64,000 nt of DNA from contig NC_052115.1 in assembly GCF_012273895.1 (NCBI RefSeq), positions 6,999,183 to 7,063,182 on the forward strand, written 5' to 3'. The notes under the pieces are model-generated. The model worked only from the letters and a program-made list of their open reading frames with translations. It was not told the DNA's origin and searched no databases. Source of the DNA: Zerene cesonia. Taxonomy: Eukaryota; Arthropoda; Insecta; Lepidoptera; Pieridae. This document shows, piece after piece, positions 1 through 11,777 of this stretch; the first letter of the stretch is position 1, and the number at the start of each line of letters is the position of its first letter. The translations under genes and the position numbers were made by a program.

Positions 1-960
1 AATGTATTTGTTGTTTAATGACATTTCTTTATGTTCTTTCAAATGAGATAACACAATAAACTTCCAAGCTGTGAGAGTTCTGAGTCTTAAAAGTCTGATA
101 TGTCTGAAATTAATGGTGTTGTAGAAAACAAAAAAAGGGAGTTGATTAAACGCGTTTTTCCCGCCAAATTTCCGAACTATAAGATCTATAAGAATCCCGC
201 GACTAGCTGATTATATAGATGTCTCATTGTTGAATAGTTTCATAACTAATTGATTTTTATTATTGAATTGATAAGCCGTAAACAGTTTTCTCGCAATTAT
301 CCCGATGCTATATAATTCCAAGATAAAAAGTAACCTATAACTTGTGGACTTGCATTGTCCTAGGTATTCTATTTGCATCTACGCTCTGAACACTACAGAA
401 AACAAAACAAAGTATGATAAGGTTTTCCCGCTAAAATCAAAATGCCGAGTAAAATAGCCTAGATAGCCTAGATAAATAGTAATATTATTCACTTCCCAAC
501 TCCCATTATCTATCATTATTATAGGATATATAGGATCAGTCATTATCGGCTAAAGTTTTTTCGGTAAAAACAGAGATAGACTAAAGTTTCTTTTGTGTGA
601 AATCTAAAAAATTGAGGAGTCAATCAGAGAAAAATATACTTAATAGTCGTCCTGCACTTTTGAAGTAAAATGCATTTTTTTTAAAGAACAAAAAAGAAAT
701 AATATACGAAGAAAGGAAATACAACTTAAAAATTAATTAATTTATAATTAAAACCAATGTTGTTTACATCATCTGTATAATCCTATATACCATTTCGACT
801 GTAATTTTTTACATAAACTATCTGTTTGTAAAGAACCAATTATTATGAGCTTACAGCACATTTTATATACATATACCATCTTTCCCCATATTGACCAACA
901 AGAAACATTACGTATCAATAATGAATTCACTCGTATCACCCAGTAGCTTCAACTTCATTC
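1..960. other. AT-rich upstream region
   Basis: No coding frame, repeat family or RNA gene recognised. Probably the distal upstream region of the Bcl-2-like gene. Confidence 0.6.
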
Positions 961-970
961 CTTCTTCACC

Positions 971-980
971 GCGCATGCGC
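971..980. promoter_or_regulatory. Palindromic NRF-1/EWG-type site upstream of the Bcl-2-like gene
   Basis: The perfect palindrome GCGCATGCGC lies 112 bp before the start codon in otherwise AT-rich DNA. It matches the core bound by NRF-1, whose fly orthologue is Erect wing. An arthropod-type initiator match (TCATTC, 1023-1028) lies about 45 bp downstream, so 960-1090 is a plausible core promoter. Motif match only. Confidence 0.45.
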
Positions 981-1022
981 CAAGAATTGTGTCAGGGACA
1001 GAACATGGCACGGCATCCAAGG

Positions 1023-1028
1023 TCATTC
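1023..1028 (+). promoter_or_regulatory. Candidate initiator (Inr) of the Bcl-2-like gene
   Basis: TCATTC fits the arthropod initiator consensus TCAKTY and lies 67 bp upstream of the ATG. A downstream-element-like AGACG at 1051-1055 is one base off the usual spacing. Weak by itself, since such hexamers are common by chance. Confidence 0.25.
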
Positions 1029-1091
1029 GTGTTTAGCTGTCACTAGCAAAAGACGGCTGGTGGAAGAAGGAATCCGTGGTTGTTTGATACT

Positions 1092-1125
1092 ATGAATTTT
1101 ACTCCACCGTTCGCAAGATCTCCAG
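1092..1125 (+). CDS. Exon 1 (coding part) of the Bcl-2-like gene
   Basis: Eleven codons plus one base (MNFTPPFARSP + G), followed by the donor gtatgg at 1126. The 5'UTR upstream has an in-frame stop at 1044-1046, which fixes the initiator ATG at 1092. The exon joins in phase 1 to exon 2, forming Ala12. Confidence 0.68.
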
Positions 1126-4100
1126 GTATGGCTTTCTTTGAGTTTTAGACCAGAATTTGCGCTTGCCCCAAAGATGTTACATAAACTGTTTTGGAGTGAG
1201 TTTGGTCTTGTTTATCAAGTGGGTTCTTGTGGTTGAAATTTGTTAGCATTATGATTCTTTATGAGGTTATGTTCTGTTGATGAATAGTTCGATAAGAGAT
1301 TCATTCAATTAAAAACCAATGTATTGTGAAGGGCCGTGATGTTTAATAAAAACATAAACATTCTTCGTTTGAAAATTGTGCACAACTTTTTGGAATAATT
1401 ATGGTTAATATATGTATTTGATTTATAGAAACGCAAACAAAGATATTGTTTTAATTTTTTATATTATACAAAACAAATGGGCATCACGGGTTAGATTCTC
1501 GTAGAATAAGATATATATATATAAATTAAGTATAATAAGAATATAAGGCAATTCGATTCGTAATTATTTATTGTTATTTTTCATTCATTTCAATTGCTTG
1601 TGTATTAAAAGTAATGAAAGTAGCTCGACATAATTTACATTTTTCATGCTGTGTATTCGACGTCATTGTTCATCTCTAAAAATATATTGGAGCACATATT
1701 TTAAGATGTTCTGTCCTTTAGTAGGTCTGTGACAGCTAGATTTGAAATAAATGTATGTACGTACATGAAATTCAAAATAAGATTTATTTTATGCAATTTC
1801 GTTTAAATCTTGAATTAATTTCTTAACTTTTGCATCATTTAAACTTAATGCTACTATTTAAAACATGTACCCAGGGGTGGAGTTATTGTAGAAAATTATT
1901 CTTGGTATTATGTAAAAATTCCTTACAAAAATCTATTTATTTTAAGTATTTGTTAGGCTTCAAACTCTAAAGATTCTATATATAGATGAATAAAACCATG
2001 GCTATAGTGGCTCTTTCACGCGATAAGTTAATTAAAAAGTTTGTGGCTTCGCTTGGGTCGCTATTAAGACTTATGATATGAGGAATATGATCACGCACTA
2101 TTTTATGTTTTATCGATTCATTATTAGAGTAGAAACAAAAGGAAGCAATCATTTTGTATGGATAATAATTTTAAATTAAAAGAGATATATCATAGATGGT
2201 CATTAAAAATATTTGTGTATACTTTTACATGATAGTATGGGCTATGTATTTATTTATGTTTTACAAGAATGGGCGAGGAAAGCGACAAGTTTAATACAAA
2301 AATAATTAATTTCCAGCATGCAGTATAGAACCGTTAGATGACTACGAAGCTCCAAGAGCTCCACTACTCCGCCAAGTCTCCCTTGACGAGGAACGGCAGG
2401 ATGACTGCCAAGGCCATTGGAGAGGCCCTTACCTGGAAGGAGAGGAAGAGGAGAAGGGAGTGAGGCTGTTCAGAGCAATGCTTCTGCAGCATTTGAGGCT
2501 AGAGGACATTCGACCTCCGCCGTGTTTGTTGGTGCCAGCGAATCCTGATCAAAGGTAAATTTATGCAATTGTTTTAGGGTTCCATACACAAAGGGTAAGA
2601 CGGGACGGGATTCTACTAAGATAAGGTCAATGCCGCCGTGTCCATGATAACTGCTCGTTGATTAGAGATATATTCATGATTAGCAGGCTTTATTCGATAA
2701 GGATTTAATAAAATAAGTATATTTATTTATTTACTAAAACTGTATATCGTCAGAAATCAAAAGGGGGTTGTGTTCATTATGAACTTGATACCACACAATT
2801 GCCAGATATCAAAAGATAGTAAGTTGATCGTAATTAGAATGTGCTGCGATTTGTACAAGTGCCAAATTGATGTAGGCAGTTGATAATAAATCACAGCCAG
2901 TCACAATTAACAGGGTGAGTGTTGTTGGGTCGAATATTGAATAAACAACGTACAAATACTAAACACCTTAAAAGGACATGTAAGACTGGTTTGATGCAAA
3001 GGAGCAAACAAAATACGTGTTCGTATTTTCCTAGAAAAAAACATTCATTTGATAAACCATTTTTATGGTGAGTTGCTAATTTAAAATTGTTATACATGAA
3101 ATCTCTAGACATAAGCTGAATGATACAGTTTGTTTATTTCAACACGCTGGGCTCAGGGACTGTTCGGTCTAATTGGAAAATTATTTTTGTTTTGGATAGA
3201 TTATTTAGGAAGAAAATATAACATCATGTGAGAAGTCGGTGAAATTGCGGGACTCAGTCAAGAACAGCGTAACCAACAATTTGTAATGAGAATCGTAATA
3301 TCTGTCAATCGAACATACAGCGTTATTTTTGATTTTAGTGTTTCTTGCATAACACCTTTTTAATATACCTCTTTATGAACCAAAGTAACAAAAGGAAAAT
3401 AAATTATTGTGCGAAAACGGTTTTGTATTATGCTAAAGCAAATCGTTCCCTGTTACCAAAAAATTCGTCTTATCAGATCGAATTTGGAGTAACTTTTAAA
3501 GAGGACATTCTGATTATTCTCATACTCTTTTTCCGATTTTTAATGTGCAACACACACAATTTCGCATTTATAACGTTATGTATTTTATGATATGATATGA
3601 TACTTCTAACTCATAAGTATTAGATAGATTTAACAAATGTGTTTTTGGTTCTAGGCCATGGTATTCATGCGATGATCTTCATTGTTTTATCAGGTGATGT
3701 GAAAAGTGTGGAAACAGTCATTATGCTACTTGTAGTGTCGTCTTTTAACTGTTTGTGTACATGTAAGCTTGTAACGTAGGCCAATGTTTGTGCTAGCGAT
3801 TTGTGTGTGTGTGGTGTTAGATTATATCAGGTCTAATTAGATCGGCAATCCACTCTTGCGATTGATTGCGAGGATTGGTACTACCTACATCAATTGTATC
3901 GTAGGAATTAATGTTTTGCTTTTTTACTGAAAGCCAAAGGTCGGTACTAATTAATTATTTTATTGTCAAGCCATATCAAGTTCAACTAATAAATGCACTT
4001 TATTCCTACTTAAGAAAATTTTTGCATATTAAATTATACTCATTTCAAATAAACAGCGCCAAAAATATCATCAAGAGAAAGTTAATTATTATATTATTCC

Positions 4101-5274
4101 GTAATAATAACAGAACAAACAGCTCTTCTGAACCATTATTATGTATACACATTCCCTAGGTATTAATATGAAAAATTGACATGGAATTAGAAAAGAGCAA
4201 ATAAAGAGTTTCTTACTGGCTCTTCTCTATATCTGCTTTCCGGACTGGTGGTAATGAAACTGTGTTATGTCGATTCAAAAGTGCTTTATAAAAAAGGCTA
4301 ATTGAATAGATGTTTGAGTTTAATAATATTAATATTTATCAGAGGCTGGTGGATGTATTGGCGAGATTGGCGCGCGTTAGAAAAGGCGGCAAAGCGGTTT
4401 AGAGAAACCAAAGCTTGGGCCAGGCTGGCAGCCCGAGCTGAACATATACCCTTGCTCAGTCTGGATGAGGTCGCCTTTGAAGATATTATGCAAGAATTGT
4501 GTCATGTATGTGTCGCATAATTTTAAATACTTACTCGTTTTTTATACCCTTCTTAACTTCCTGCTACTTCCAAAAACGGTGTTTTAAAAAACTGTGATCT
4601 TGCACTGAGTGGCAGGCCTAATCGTGACATAATGTATTTATATTTTTTTCCATTTTTACTGTATCCCTTTTATTATTAATATGTACTATGTGTTATAAAT
4701 AAATATTCTTTCTCTCTAATAAAAACGCTGAACAATCCGCACTCCAGGCGTGCGTACACCTCGAGCAGAGGGCTCTAGTGGTGCTCGCCTTCCTCTGCGA
4801 GGTGTGCGCGCGCGCCGTGCGCGTGGGCGGCTGGTGCCGTGCAGCGGACTGGGCGGCGCGGCACGTGGCGCAGTGCGCGACGCCCTGGGCGATACGGCAT
4901 GGCGGATGGGTGTGTTGTTATTAAAGAAAAATACTTTTTTTTATATAAACAATTTTTGTGGTTAAATAAACAACACGCTTTAATTATAGAATAAACATTA
5001 TAGGACACCATCTGCGCTGTCTTCTTTTAGTTAAATTTGATTTTTTCGTATTTTATGTTGGCAATACAATAGAACGAAATAATATAAAATATGATGTGTT
5101 CTAGAGGTTTGTTCTCTAGATCTAATTCATTTACATAACTTATTACAGAGTAACGTGGTAGAAAAAGCCAGCGGTACTCGAAGGGATGACACCCTCCTCG
5201 CCGGTGCCGCCATAGCTGCCCTTCTAGCCTTCCTACTCTTTTGCAGAACACGACTCCGCGTCACATTATATTGA
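1092..5274 (+). CDS. Divergent Bcl-2 family protein (Bok/Debcl/Buffy-like), 5 exons, 240 aa
   Basis: Seen: joining 1092-1125, 2317-2554, 4343-4505, 4748-4909 and 5149-5274 gives one uninterrupted 240-residue frame with GT..AG at every junction (phases 1, 2, 0, 0). The only usable start is 1092, because an in-frame TAG lies at 1044-1046 with no ATG between. Domain order: acidic N-terminus (1-58), a BH4-like helix (about 59-76), a BH3-position helix (98-116, with L103, A107 and F110 but no Gly-Asp pair), a BH1-position helix (150-170, EQR where the family has NWGR), BH2 (192-200, WAIRHGGWS), then an anchor helix at 215-231 followed by a basic tail (RTRLR). Known: multidomain Bcl-2 proteins control mitochondrial outer-membrane integrity and ER calcium, and have this length and tail anchor. 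Inferred: a tail-anchored apoptosis regulator. The family call rests mainly on BH2, its intron and the anchor. Pro- or anti-apoptotic activity cannot be told from sequence. Confidence 0.72.
1126..2316 (+). other. Intron 1 of the Bcl-2-like gene
   Basis: gtatgg..ttccag, 1191 bp, AT-rich, with nothing recognisable inside. Confidence 0.6.
2317..2554 (+). CDS. Exon 2 of the Bcl-2-like gene
   Basis: Acceptor ttccag at 2311-2316 and donor gtaaat at 2555; residues 12-90 plus two bases of codon 91. It encodes an acidic, low-complexity stretch (DDYEAP, EGEEEEKG) and then an amphipathic helix, about residues 59-76 (VRLFRAMLLQHLRLEDI), where other family members carry the first helix/BH4. A proline-rich link follows. 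The exon is GC-richer than its flanks and open only in this frame. Confidence 0.7.
2555..4342 (+). other. Intron 2 of the Bcl-2-like gene
   Basis: gtaaat..tatcag, 1788 bp. AT-rich; only the retroposon tail at 4215-4325 is recognised. Short open frames here (2891-3112, 3345-3590, 3911-4159) have biased, low-complexity products and are not called. Confidence 0.6.
4215..4325 (+). repeat. Non-LTR retroposon 3' end just before Bcl-2-like exon 3
   Basis: ctgctttccggactggtggt, then cgattcaaaagtgctttata and attgaatagatgtttgagtt, matches the copy at 12068-12175 and has the typical tail of a Lepidopteran LINE. It ends about 18 bp before the exon 3 acceptor. Confidence 0.55.
4343..4505 (+). CDS. Exon 3 of the Bcl-2-like gene (BH3-position helix)
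   Basis: The acceptor is the AG at 4341-4342. The next AG (4343-4344) would shift to a frame that stops soon after, so 4343 is preferred. The donor is gtatgt at 4506. The exon encodes residues 91-145, starting with a tryptophan-rich run (GWWMYWRDW) and a basic amphipathic helix where BH3 normally lies. The canonical L-x3-G-D core is absent. The rest aligns by eye with the helices between BH3 and BH1. Confidence 0.7.
4748..4909 (+). CDS. Exon 4 of the Bcl-2-like gene (BH1 region and first half of BH2)
   Basis: Acceptor ccag at 4744-4747 and donor gtgtgt at 4910, phase 0 at both ends, residues 146-199. It is strikingly GC-rich compared with the AT-rich surroundings. It encodes the hydrophobic BH1-position helix (ALVVLAFLCEVCARAV) and ends precisely at the GGW of BH2. 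An intron directly after this GGW is a hallmark of multidomain Bcl-2 genes, which supports the family call. Confidence 0.72.
5149..5274 (+). CDS. Exon 5 of the Bcl-2-like gene (end of BH2 and tail anchor)
   Basis: The acceptor is ttacag at 5143-5148. Using the next AG would start with a TAA stop. Residues 200-240: SNVVEK completes BH2, a short charged linker (TRRDD) follows, then a 17-residue hydrophobic helix (LLAGAAIAALLAFLLFC) and a basic end, RTRLRVTLY, before TGA at 5272-5274. This is the layout of a tail-anchored protein of the outer mitochondrial or ER membrane. Confidence 0.72.
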   Translation, partial: SNVVEKASGTRRDDTLLAGAAIAALLAFLLFCRTRLRVTLY

Positions 5275-5433
5275 AGACAGATAGTTTTCCAGTAGGTTTT
5301 TTATCTATTGTCGTAGATGAATGGTTTTTGATATGTCGCCCATTACTGGCTAAACCAGCATTTAAAAGACTAGACTTTTTAAAAAAGGGCGCATTTTAAC
5401 TAACGCCCTGAATGATTCTAAATACTGCGATAT

Positions 5434-5439
5434 AATAAA
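5434..5439 (+). terminator. Candidate polyadenylation signal of the Bcl-2-like gene
   Basis: AATAAA lies 160 bp after the stop codon, and a second copy lies at 5455-5460. Either could end the transcript; the hexamer is frequent in AT-rich DNA. Confidence 0.35.
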
Positions 5440-5909
5440 GAGGCTGAAATGGTTAATAAACGGTTGATTATGATGCAGATGAATTGAGATAATTTCAGAG
5501 TGTAAAGCGAAAAACAGAATATTATGGCACGGAATATACAATGAGTTTGTGCAGAATGTGTGAGGTGTATTTGAAAGACTTCATCATGTACCTTATGGGT
5601 ACCGGATAACAGGTGAAATATGTTTTAAATTAAAAGGGATTACTGCATTCGATTCTTCTTATAATTGTGTTATAAAGTCATCTGCTTCGTTCCCCAATTA
5701 CACCTACAAAAACTTATTAGTCGATACGCGCTCCGCCCCATGTGGAGCACTGTCATACACCGTCATAAAGAAACCATCCGCTCTGTCCACATGTTCCATA
5801 TTTATGTCCATAACTTTCGGTTAATTTTCCTCAACATCATTTCATGATCAATCTTCATTTATATGAAATGATGATTTTTTGGGAAATTTTGAAAGAATAG
5901 AAAAAATTT

Positions 5910-5976
5910 GATCACGAGGCTGGATTCGAATCCGCGTATTTTTGCCAAACTAGCAACGCCTAGCCTCTCGGTAATC
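5910..5976 (-). repeat. tRNA-like retroposon head
   Basis: On the minus strand: ttaccgagaggctaggcgtt (D-arm/A-box-like) and later ggattcgaatcc (T-arm/B-box), ending tcgtgatc. It resembles a tRNA gene body but lacks a clean acceptor stem, so it is called a tRNA-derived repeat. Relatives at 24547-24630 and 53068-53127. Confidence 0.5.
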
Positions 5977-6914
5977 AAATTTATTCTACTCTTTCGGTAA
6001 TTGATGCTGACGATTTTTTTCACATATATAATCTCCGAGCATTTAATTCTCGACTTTTAAGAGTATTTCACCAGCATCCCTGTGTTTGGGCTTATTTCTA
6101 ATGTAGGTATTCGCTGATATTGTTGATTTCTTTCTACGTTATGTAAATATTTGTATCGTGCTATTTTTATTTATGTACTTAAGTAATGCATTGACTTATC
6201 TGTAATTGACTACAGCTTTATCATGTGAAAATATTTTATACATGTATAGAATAAGTGTAAATATAGTGAAGGGTTGTAGATTAATATTCTATTAATATCG
6301 GAAGCACTGAATTACAAATCTACGTATTTTTTTTTATTTGCATGTTATTAAAAATCCTCCTGAAATAATTGATCAAAATAAGTGAAAAATGACGTCATGG
6401 CCTGGTCTAATTAACCTCAAAAAATAGATGTACCATTACCCGTTTCACAACCACTTGAATATATACTGATGAATTTGGATACCTACGACTCTAATGAAAT
6501 ATTGTAATCCCCAATGATCCTGTGTATAATTTTTTTATTCAAAGTTAAATGTAAAAATGTTTTATTTAAAGTCAACCGCAATAATGTTTTTTGGTCAAAA
6601 GATTAGTTTTACCATAGAATGATTTTCAATTAAAACATCAACTATTTTTCTTCCTATTATCTATATCATTTCTATTTTATTTTTTATATAAGATCATATA
6701 TAGTTTTGTCTCTAAGATTTTTCAACATCAATGGGGAATTTTTAGGATTTCATATGTCAGTGGAATTTTATATGTCAGTCAGTGCCTCTAAATTTTCAAC
6801 TTGACATGAATTAATGCAAATATCTATGTGGACCAGGCTAATCCTACAAAAATCGTTGGGAATAATTGTGCATATTAAATATATATGAACAATTCTATTA
6901 TTTAGATTTTTATT

Positions 6915-7110
6915 TATCAGCTAAACTCTTCAGCTTTATATACTAATATTATAAAGCTGAAGAGTTTGTTTGCTTGTTTGTTTGTTTGAACGCACTAATC
7001 TCAGGAACAACTGTTTCCATTTGAAAAATTCTTTCAGTAATAGGTAGCCCATTTATTGAGGAAGGCTATATATGTACCAGGGGCGAAACCAGGGCGGACG
7101 GCTAGTTTCA
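6915..7110 (-). repeat. Retroposon fragment (family B)
   Basis: Minus orientation: plus-strand tactaatattataaagctg at one end and accagggcggacggctag at the other, with a GTTT-rich section (6969-6989) between. Confidence 0.6.
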
Positions 7111-7965
7111 TATAAAACAACGTGTGATAATGAAAAATGTAAAACAAGAAGAACCATTTTGTACGTAAAAATGTGTGGAAATAAGTGTCTTAGGAAGTCT
7201 TTATTGTGGTAGATTAGGAGGAAAAATTATATATTCTATTATAGGAAAAAAAAGAAAAAACAAATATTTGCAATATGCACATTTATATATTTTGTACAAA
7301 ATACTGTCTTGATAATTTCCTAAACGTGCATGTTGCAACTAGTTTGCTTTTAACCATTTCTTTAATATCAAAAATATATATATACTTATAAAACCTATCG
7401 GTACACTTTAATAAAATATAAAAGTATTTATAAGTTATTTTCGGCGGCATATGGAGAAAATTTTATTAGTAAACGCAGATAGATAAAACAAAAATATTAA
7501 ATTTACGAGATTAAGATCAGTTTGAAGTCGGCGATCAAAATTATTTTACTTATGAATAACAACACAATGTTTCTGCATTCAATAACCTTTAAATACAAAA
7601 TTTATATGCATCTATTGAATTGTATATACTAATACTATACTTTTATATGATAACTAACTATAAATTAATTCAAATAATATTACATAAAAAAAATTCGTAG
7701 ATTATGGGCAATCGTAAAATATTTTGGAGAGCAACGTTTAGCGTATTTGTAATTTGTACTTTAAATTGTTACAGAATTCTTCTACGGTTATAACCCTAGT
7801 GTTTGTATCAAAAAATTTTATTGCCTAGAGAGATTTGTGCATTTTATTTATTTATTGACTTATTACTCCAAGAGTCCATTTTAAGTAGCGATATTTAAAC
7901 ACGCAACCTAATTGTTTATTTCAGACATTACGTACCTATGATATATTAAAATATTTTGTGTAGAT

Positions 7966-8066
7966 CAGTGTGTTTCATTGTAATTCCTGCTATATGTCGT
8001 ATTCCTGATACATGTATGTATGTATGTATTCCTGCTATATCAGTGTGTTTTATATATATTCCTGCG
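7966..8066. repeat. Imperfect tandem duplication with GTAT run
   Basis: cagtgtgtttcattgtaatt + cctgc (from 7966) is repeated as cagtgtgttttatatatatt + cctgc (from 8041). A (GTAT)n run lies between at about 8012-8028. Confidence 0.55.
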
Positions 8067-8254
8067 GATACGATGTTGAAATGTATGTAAAGAAGGATGC
8101 AGTAGTACAGAGTCAATATATTTTTTAGTCGTTGATATTAAAAAAAAATAAATACATCCTCACATCGGTACTTTCACTAACTTCAGTTTTTATACTAAAC
8201 GCATACAAATTATATACAAATTCGTGAAAATCATTATCATTTGGTTCGGCGTTA

Positions 8255-8415
8255 CACGGTAGCTACTGTGTTGCGTTAGGTGAGTGGGGGAGCCGGAGGA
8301 GGCCTTATCCGTACCCTTCCCAGTCCTTTCCTCTATTCCCCTCATCAATCCTTCGCTAATCCCACATCTTGTAAAGTCTACAATCCATTTGCAAACATGT
8401 AAGGCGTCTGCATTA
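8255..8415 (+). repeat. Partial family C SINE-like copy
   Basis: Contains the diagnostic tgttgcgttaggtgagtggggg and the following gccggagga..ccttcccagtc section, ending near gcaaacatgtaaggcg. The 5' third is missing or diverged. Confidence 0.6.
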
Positions 8416-11400
8416 ATTTTGTAAGTAATCTTTCCCTACATCAGCAAATGCTTACACAACAAAGAAAATAAAAAAAAAACAAGAAAAGGTGGATTCTTGT
8501 TTATTATTTTCATAAAATATAAACCTCCAAACTTTACAATAAACAGAGGATTTATCGTGGTGTTAAAACAGGAGTAATTCCAGTATACGAAAAAGACAGA
8601 ACTATATAATTTGTGCTGAACCATCACATTCCCATACTGGATAACGCCAATTTTAAGAATTTCTCATTGAGGGAATAAATAACAATACATTGTATACTAT
8701 TTTATTATTTTTATTGTAATTTTTCATAATACCGTCGACGCCCGACGTTCGACCCAATGCTCTTTGCGTACATTAAACAATTTAAAAATACTAATTCAAA
8801 ACAACAGGTTCAAATTTGATGACAAACGATTACAATATTTAACAATCAATAAAATATTCAATCAGCGTAACAACCGCATTATTATGGATGAAAACTCTAG
8901 AACAATCATCTGTCTACAATTATTCGTTTGCGATTCACTTGACTTTTCATCCATAACTCTTGTCATCTTGGCATAATTTGTACTTTCAGACAATTAACTC
9001 ACTATTTATTGCAATCACATCTAATACCGTTCGAACAAAGGGCTCCGTGTATACTAATCGTAATTATATGGAAATAATACCAGCTTAAGTGTAATACTGG
9101 AGCAGGACCGCGTCGAACCTAAAAAATTGAATCCATCGAGAGCCACCCACAAATTTCTGTTACAACATGTCAAAATTCTATCTTATCTACGTTTAAAATC
9201 AATAACATTTTTAGTTTTTTACTTAATTAATATCACTATACGATCTACGCTGTCATCTCGATGCCGAGACAGTTGTGGTAAGATGTAAACACGTAAACAA
9301 ATCGCAGAAAGTCTAGCAAAATTACTAATATAATGGCTACGATCATTTTATCATTAAATTTGCATGATTCCCGAAGCTTTATAATGAAGGTATAGGTGAA
9401 TAGACGTGAATTATGAAAGAAATATGAAGAAAATGCTCCGTATATAAAACTGTATGGATGTGTATGTACTGTATACATGGGGGATTTCTGAGGTAATTAC
9501 ATAGACAGAAAAATTATTAATATAGTTATAATGTTAACAAAAACATTAACATTGACTATAACATAGTTCAATTAATCAATTATGGATCAATATTAATATT
9601 ATTAAAAAATGTCCTACATCAAACTTTGAAATCTAAATTATTATTTTCTACAAAAACTTCTCCTAGGGATGTTCCTTAGAAGAAGTAACACTTCTCATTC
9701 TAAAATGAGAACAAATGAAAACAGTTTCCTATCAATCATAAAAAGAATTCTGCCCATCGGTTGAAAACTCATAGAGTTCTCGAGTTATTGCTCTAAAACT
9801 CTGCGAGTTTAAAATAAAAATCAGTCGAATCGAGAACCTCCCTGATTTTTTGGAATGCCGGTTAAGAATATACTAACAGTTAGATAAAGATTTGCAAACC
9901 ACTGGTATTTCCAGATTGCCTACTTAAGTTCAAACACAATCCGCTTGACTCAGTGGTGTTTAAAAGTGCACTTTCGGAATTATAGACTAATATAGTTATG
10001 TAATAGATAACCAATTGATATAAAAACCTCAGTAATCGTCTATTTAACACCTACACTGATTGTAGAATATACACACTACAGTGAACAATCTTTATGAAGT
10101 TGTATTATAAATGTCTATTACAATAAAATTGGTCAATTCTTCTTATTAATAAAGATCATGATGCGTACAATTAAACGATGTTACATGAAAAAAATCTACT
10201 CTTATCCATATTTAGATTGAAATTTCTACAAAAAGATACATATAAAATGAATAAAAACCATTTTAGACAGCAACGATCATATGATTAAATTCAATTATGA
10301 CATAAGTTTGCAAGTTACGATGATAAAATGAATCGAGTACAGCCATAATAGAATGAAATATTAAAATATTAAGATTAGATGCAACCTCTACTAACTATAT
10401 GCTACGTAAAATGTACCTATCCTGTAGATTTTCATAAAATTAACATTAAAAACTCGAATCGAGATGCATCAGCTCAGAGAAAAATCTACTCCTTACATTT
10501 TCTTCGACACTTTAAAGCTTTCGAGTTAAAAGGGTTACTATGATATGAACAAAGCGATTACAAACGATAACTAATTGGTGTTTGTCATTCGTGTCGCAGA
10601 AAATGGAACGATTTGTTACAATTCATTAATCGCGTCTCGTTCATAATTTTTATATAAAAATCATCACTCTAGTAACAATTCTACTTGAATATCAATATTG
10701 TACCTCAATTTCTGTAAGGTAGGTAACATTTTAAGATTAAATTTAGCTTTAAGCCTATTCTTACACTACGGAGAAGTCATAAGGTTTAATTTGTATTCGT
10801 TAAAGGTATCAAATGGCTAATATATACCGTATATTTAATTGTAAAGATTCTAGTCGTAACAAATCTGAGATACAAAGGCAACTAGCTCTGCCTGTGCTAT
10901 GTAGTGTTGAACAAATGCTGAATTCGATGACGTAGCGAATAACCAACGCTCAGTACGAGAAACGCTGTGATATGATGTAGAAACCGATACTCGATCTTAT
11001 AAAGTTAACTAGAAATAACGTAATGGAAGGATATTTATTTTACAGTGTCTAATCGATAGTTATAGATATAAGAGATTGATAGAATCCGCTAATATATTAA
11101 GATTGTAGCTTACAGAGCTGTGTCGTTATAAATAGGCGTACACACGTTGTAATTGGTGCTTTCCAGTATAGTAATACATAATATTAGTTAAGAATATATA
11201 GCATTCTACGTCATTCTAAGTTGTTAATATATCAACGTCTTAAGAAATCTTTATTGGAGAGAAAAAAGTTATTCGAATCTTAGAATAATCAATAGAAACA
11301 GATTGGCCACGTACAGGTCGCACGGTAGAATGTTTATTCGTGATTTTGTACATGATATCAGCGTATGACGGTACCTGATTGACCTTTTGTGGCACTGCTA

Positions 11401-11777
11401 GGCGAACTACAGAAGGCTATATTAATCCAACCTTATCTATAATGTGAAATACGAGCCTCGAATTCTTACATGAAGTATCCCTTAAGCACATATTCTTATC
11501 ACAGAATATCATTGAATTTCATTGTCTGGTACCTACAGATATGTTATGTTACTCCCTATTCCAAAAATTATAATCGTCGTTTGATGGAATGTTATAGTAT
11601 TGGCAAAATAATTTTTTTGTTATTAGAGTTTGAAAAAATCATCACACACTAGGCCACACTCATTTGATTTCAATAAAAGTTTTCGAACAGAAGATCCTCG
11701 TAGAAACGGAGCTTGCATGAAATTATCTAACCTTTTGCATTAAAAATAATAAAACAAAACAAAAAACTAATTTTCCC

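Noticed and set aside
4750..5011. Open frames on both strands over Bcl-2-like exon 4 with Arg/Ala-rich products.
   Set aside because: Artefacts of GC-rich DNA; the spliced frame gives the BH1-BH2 region.
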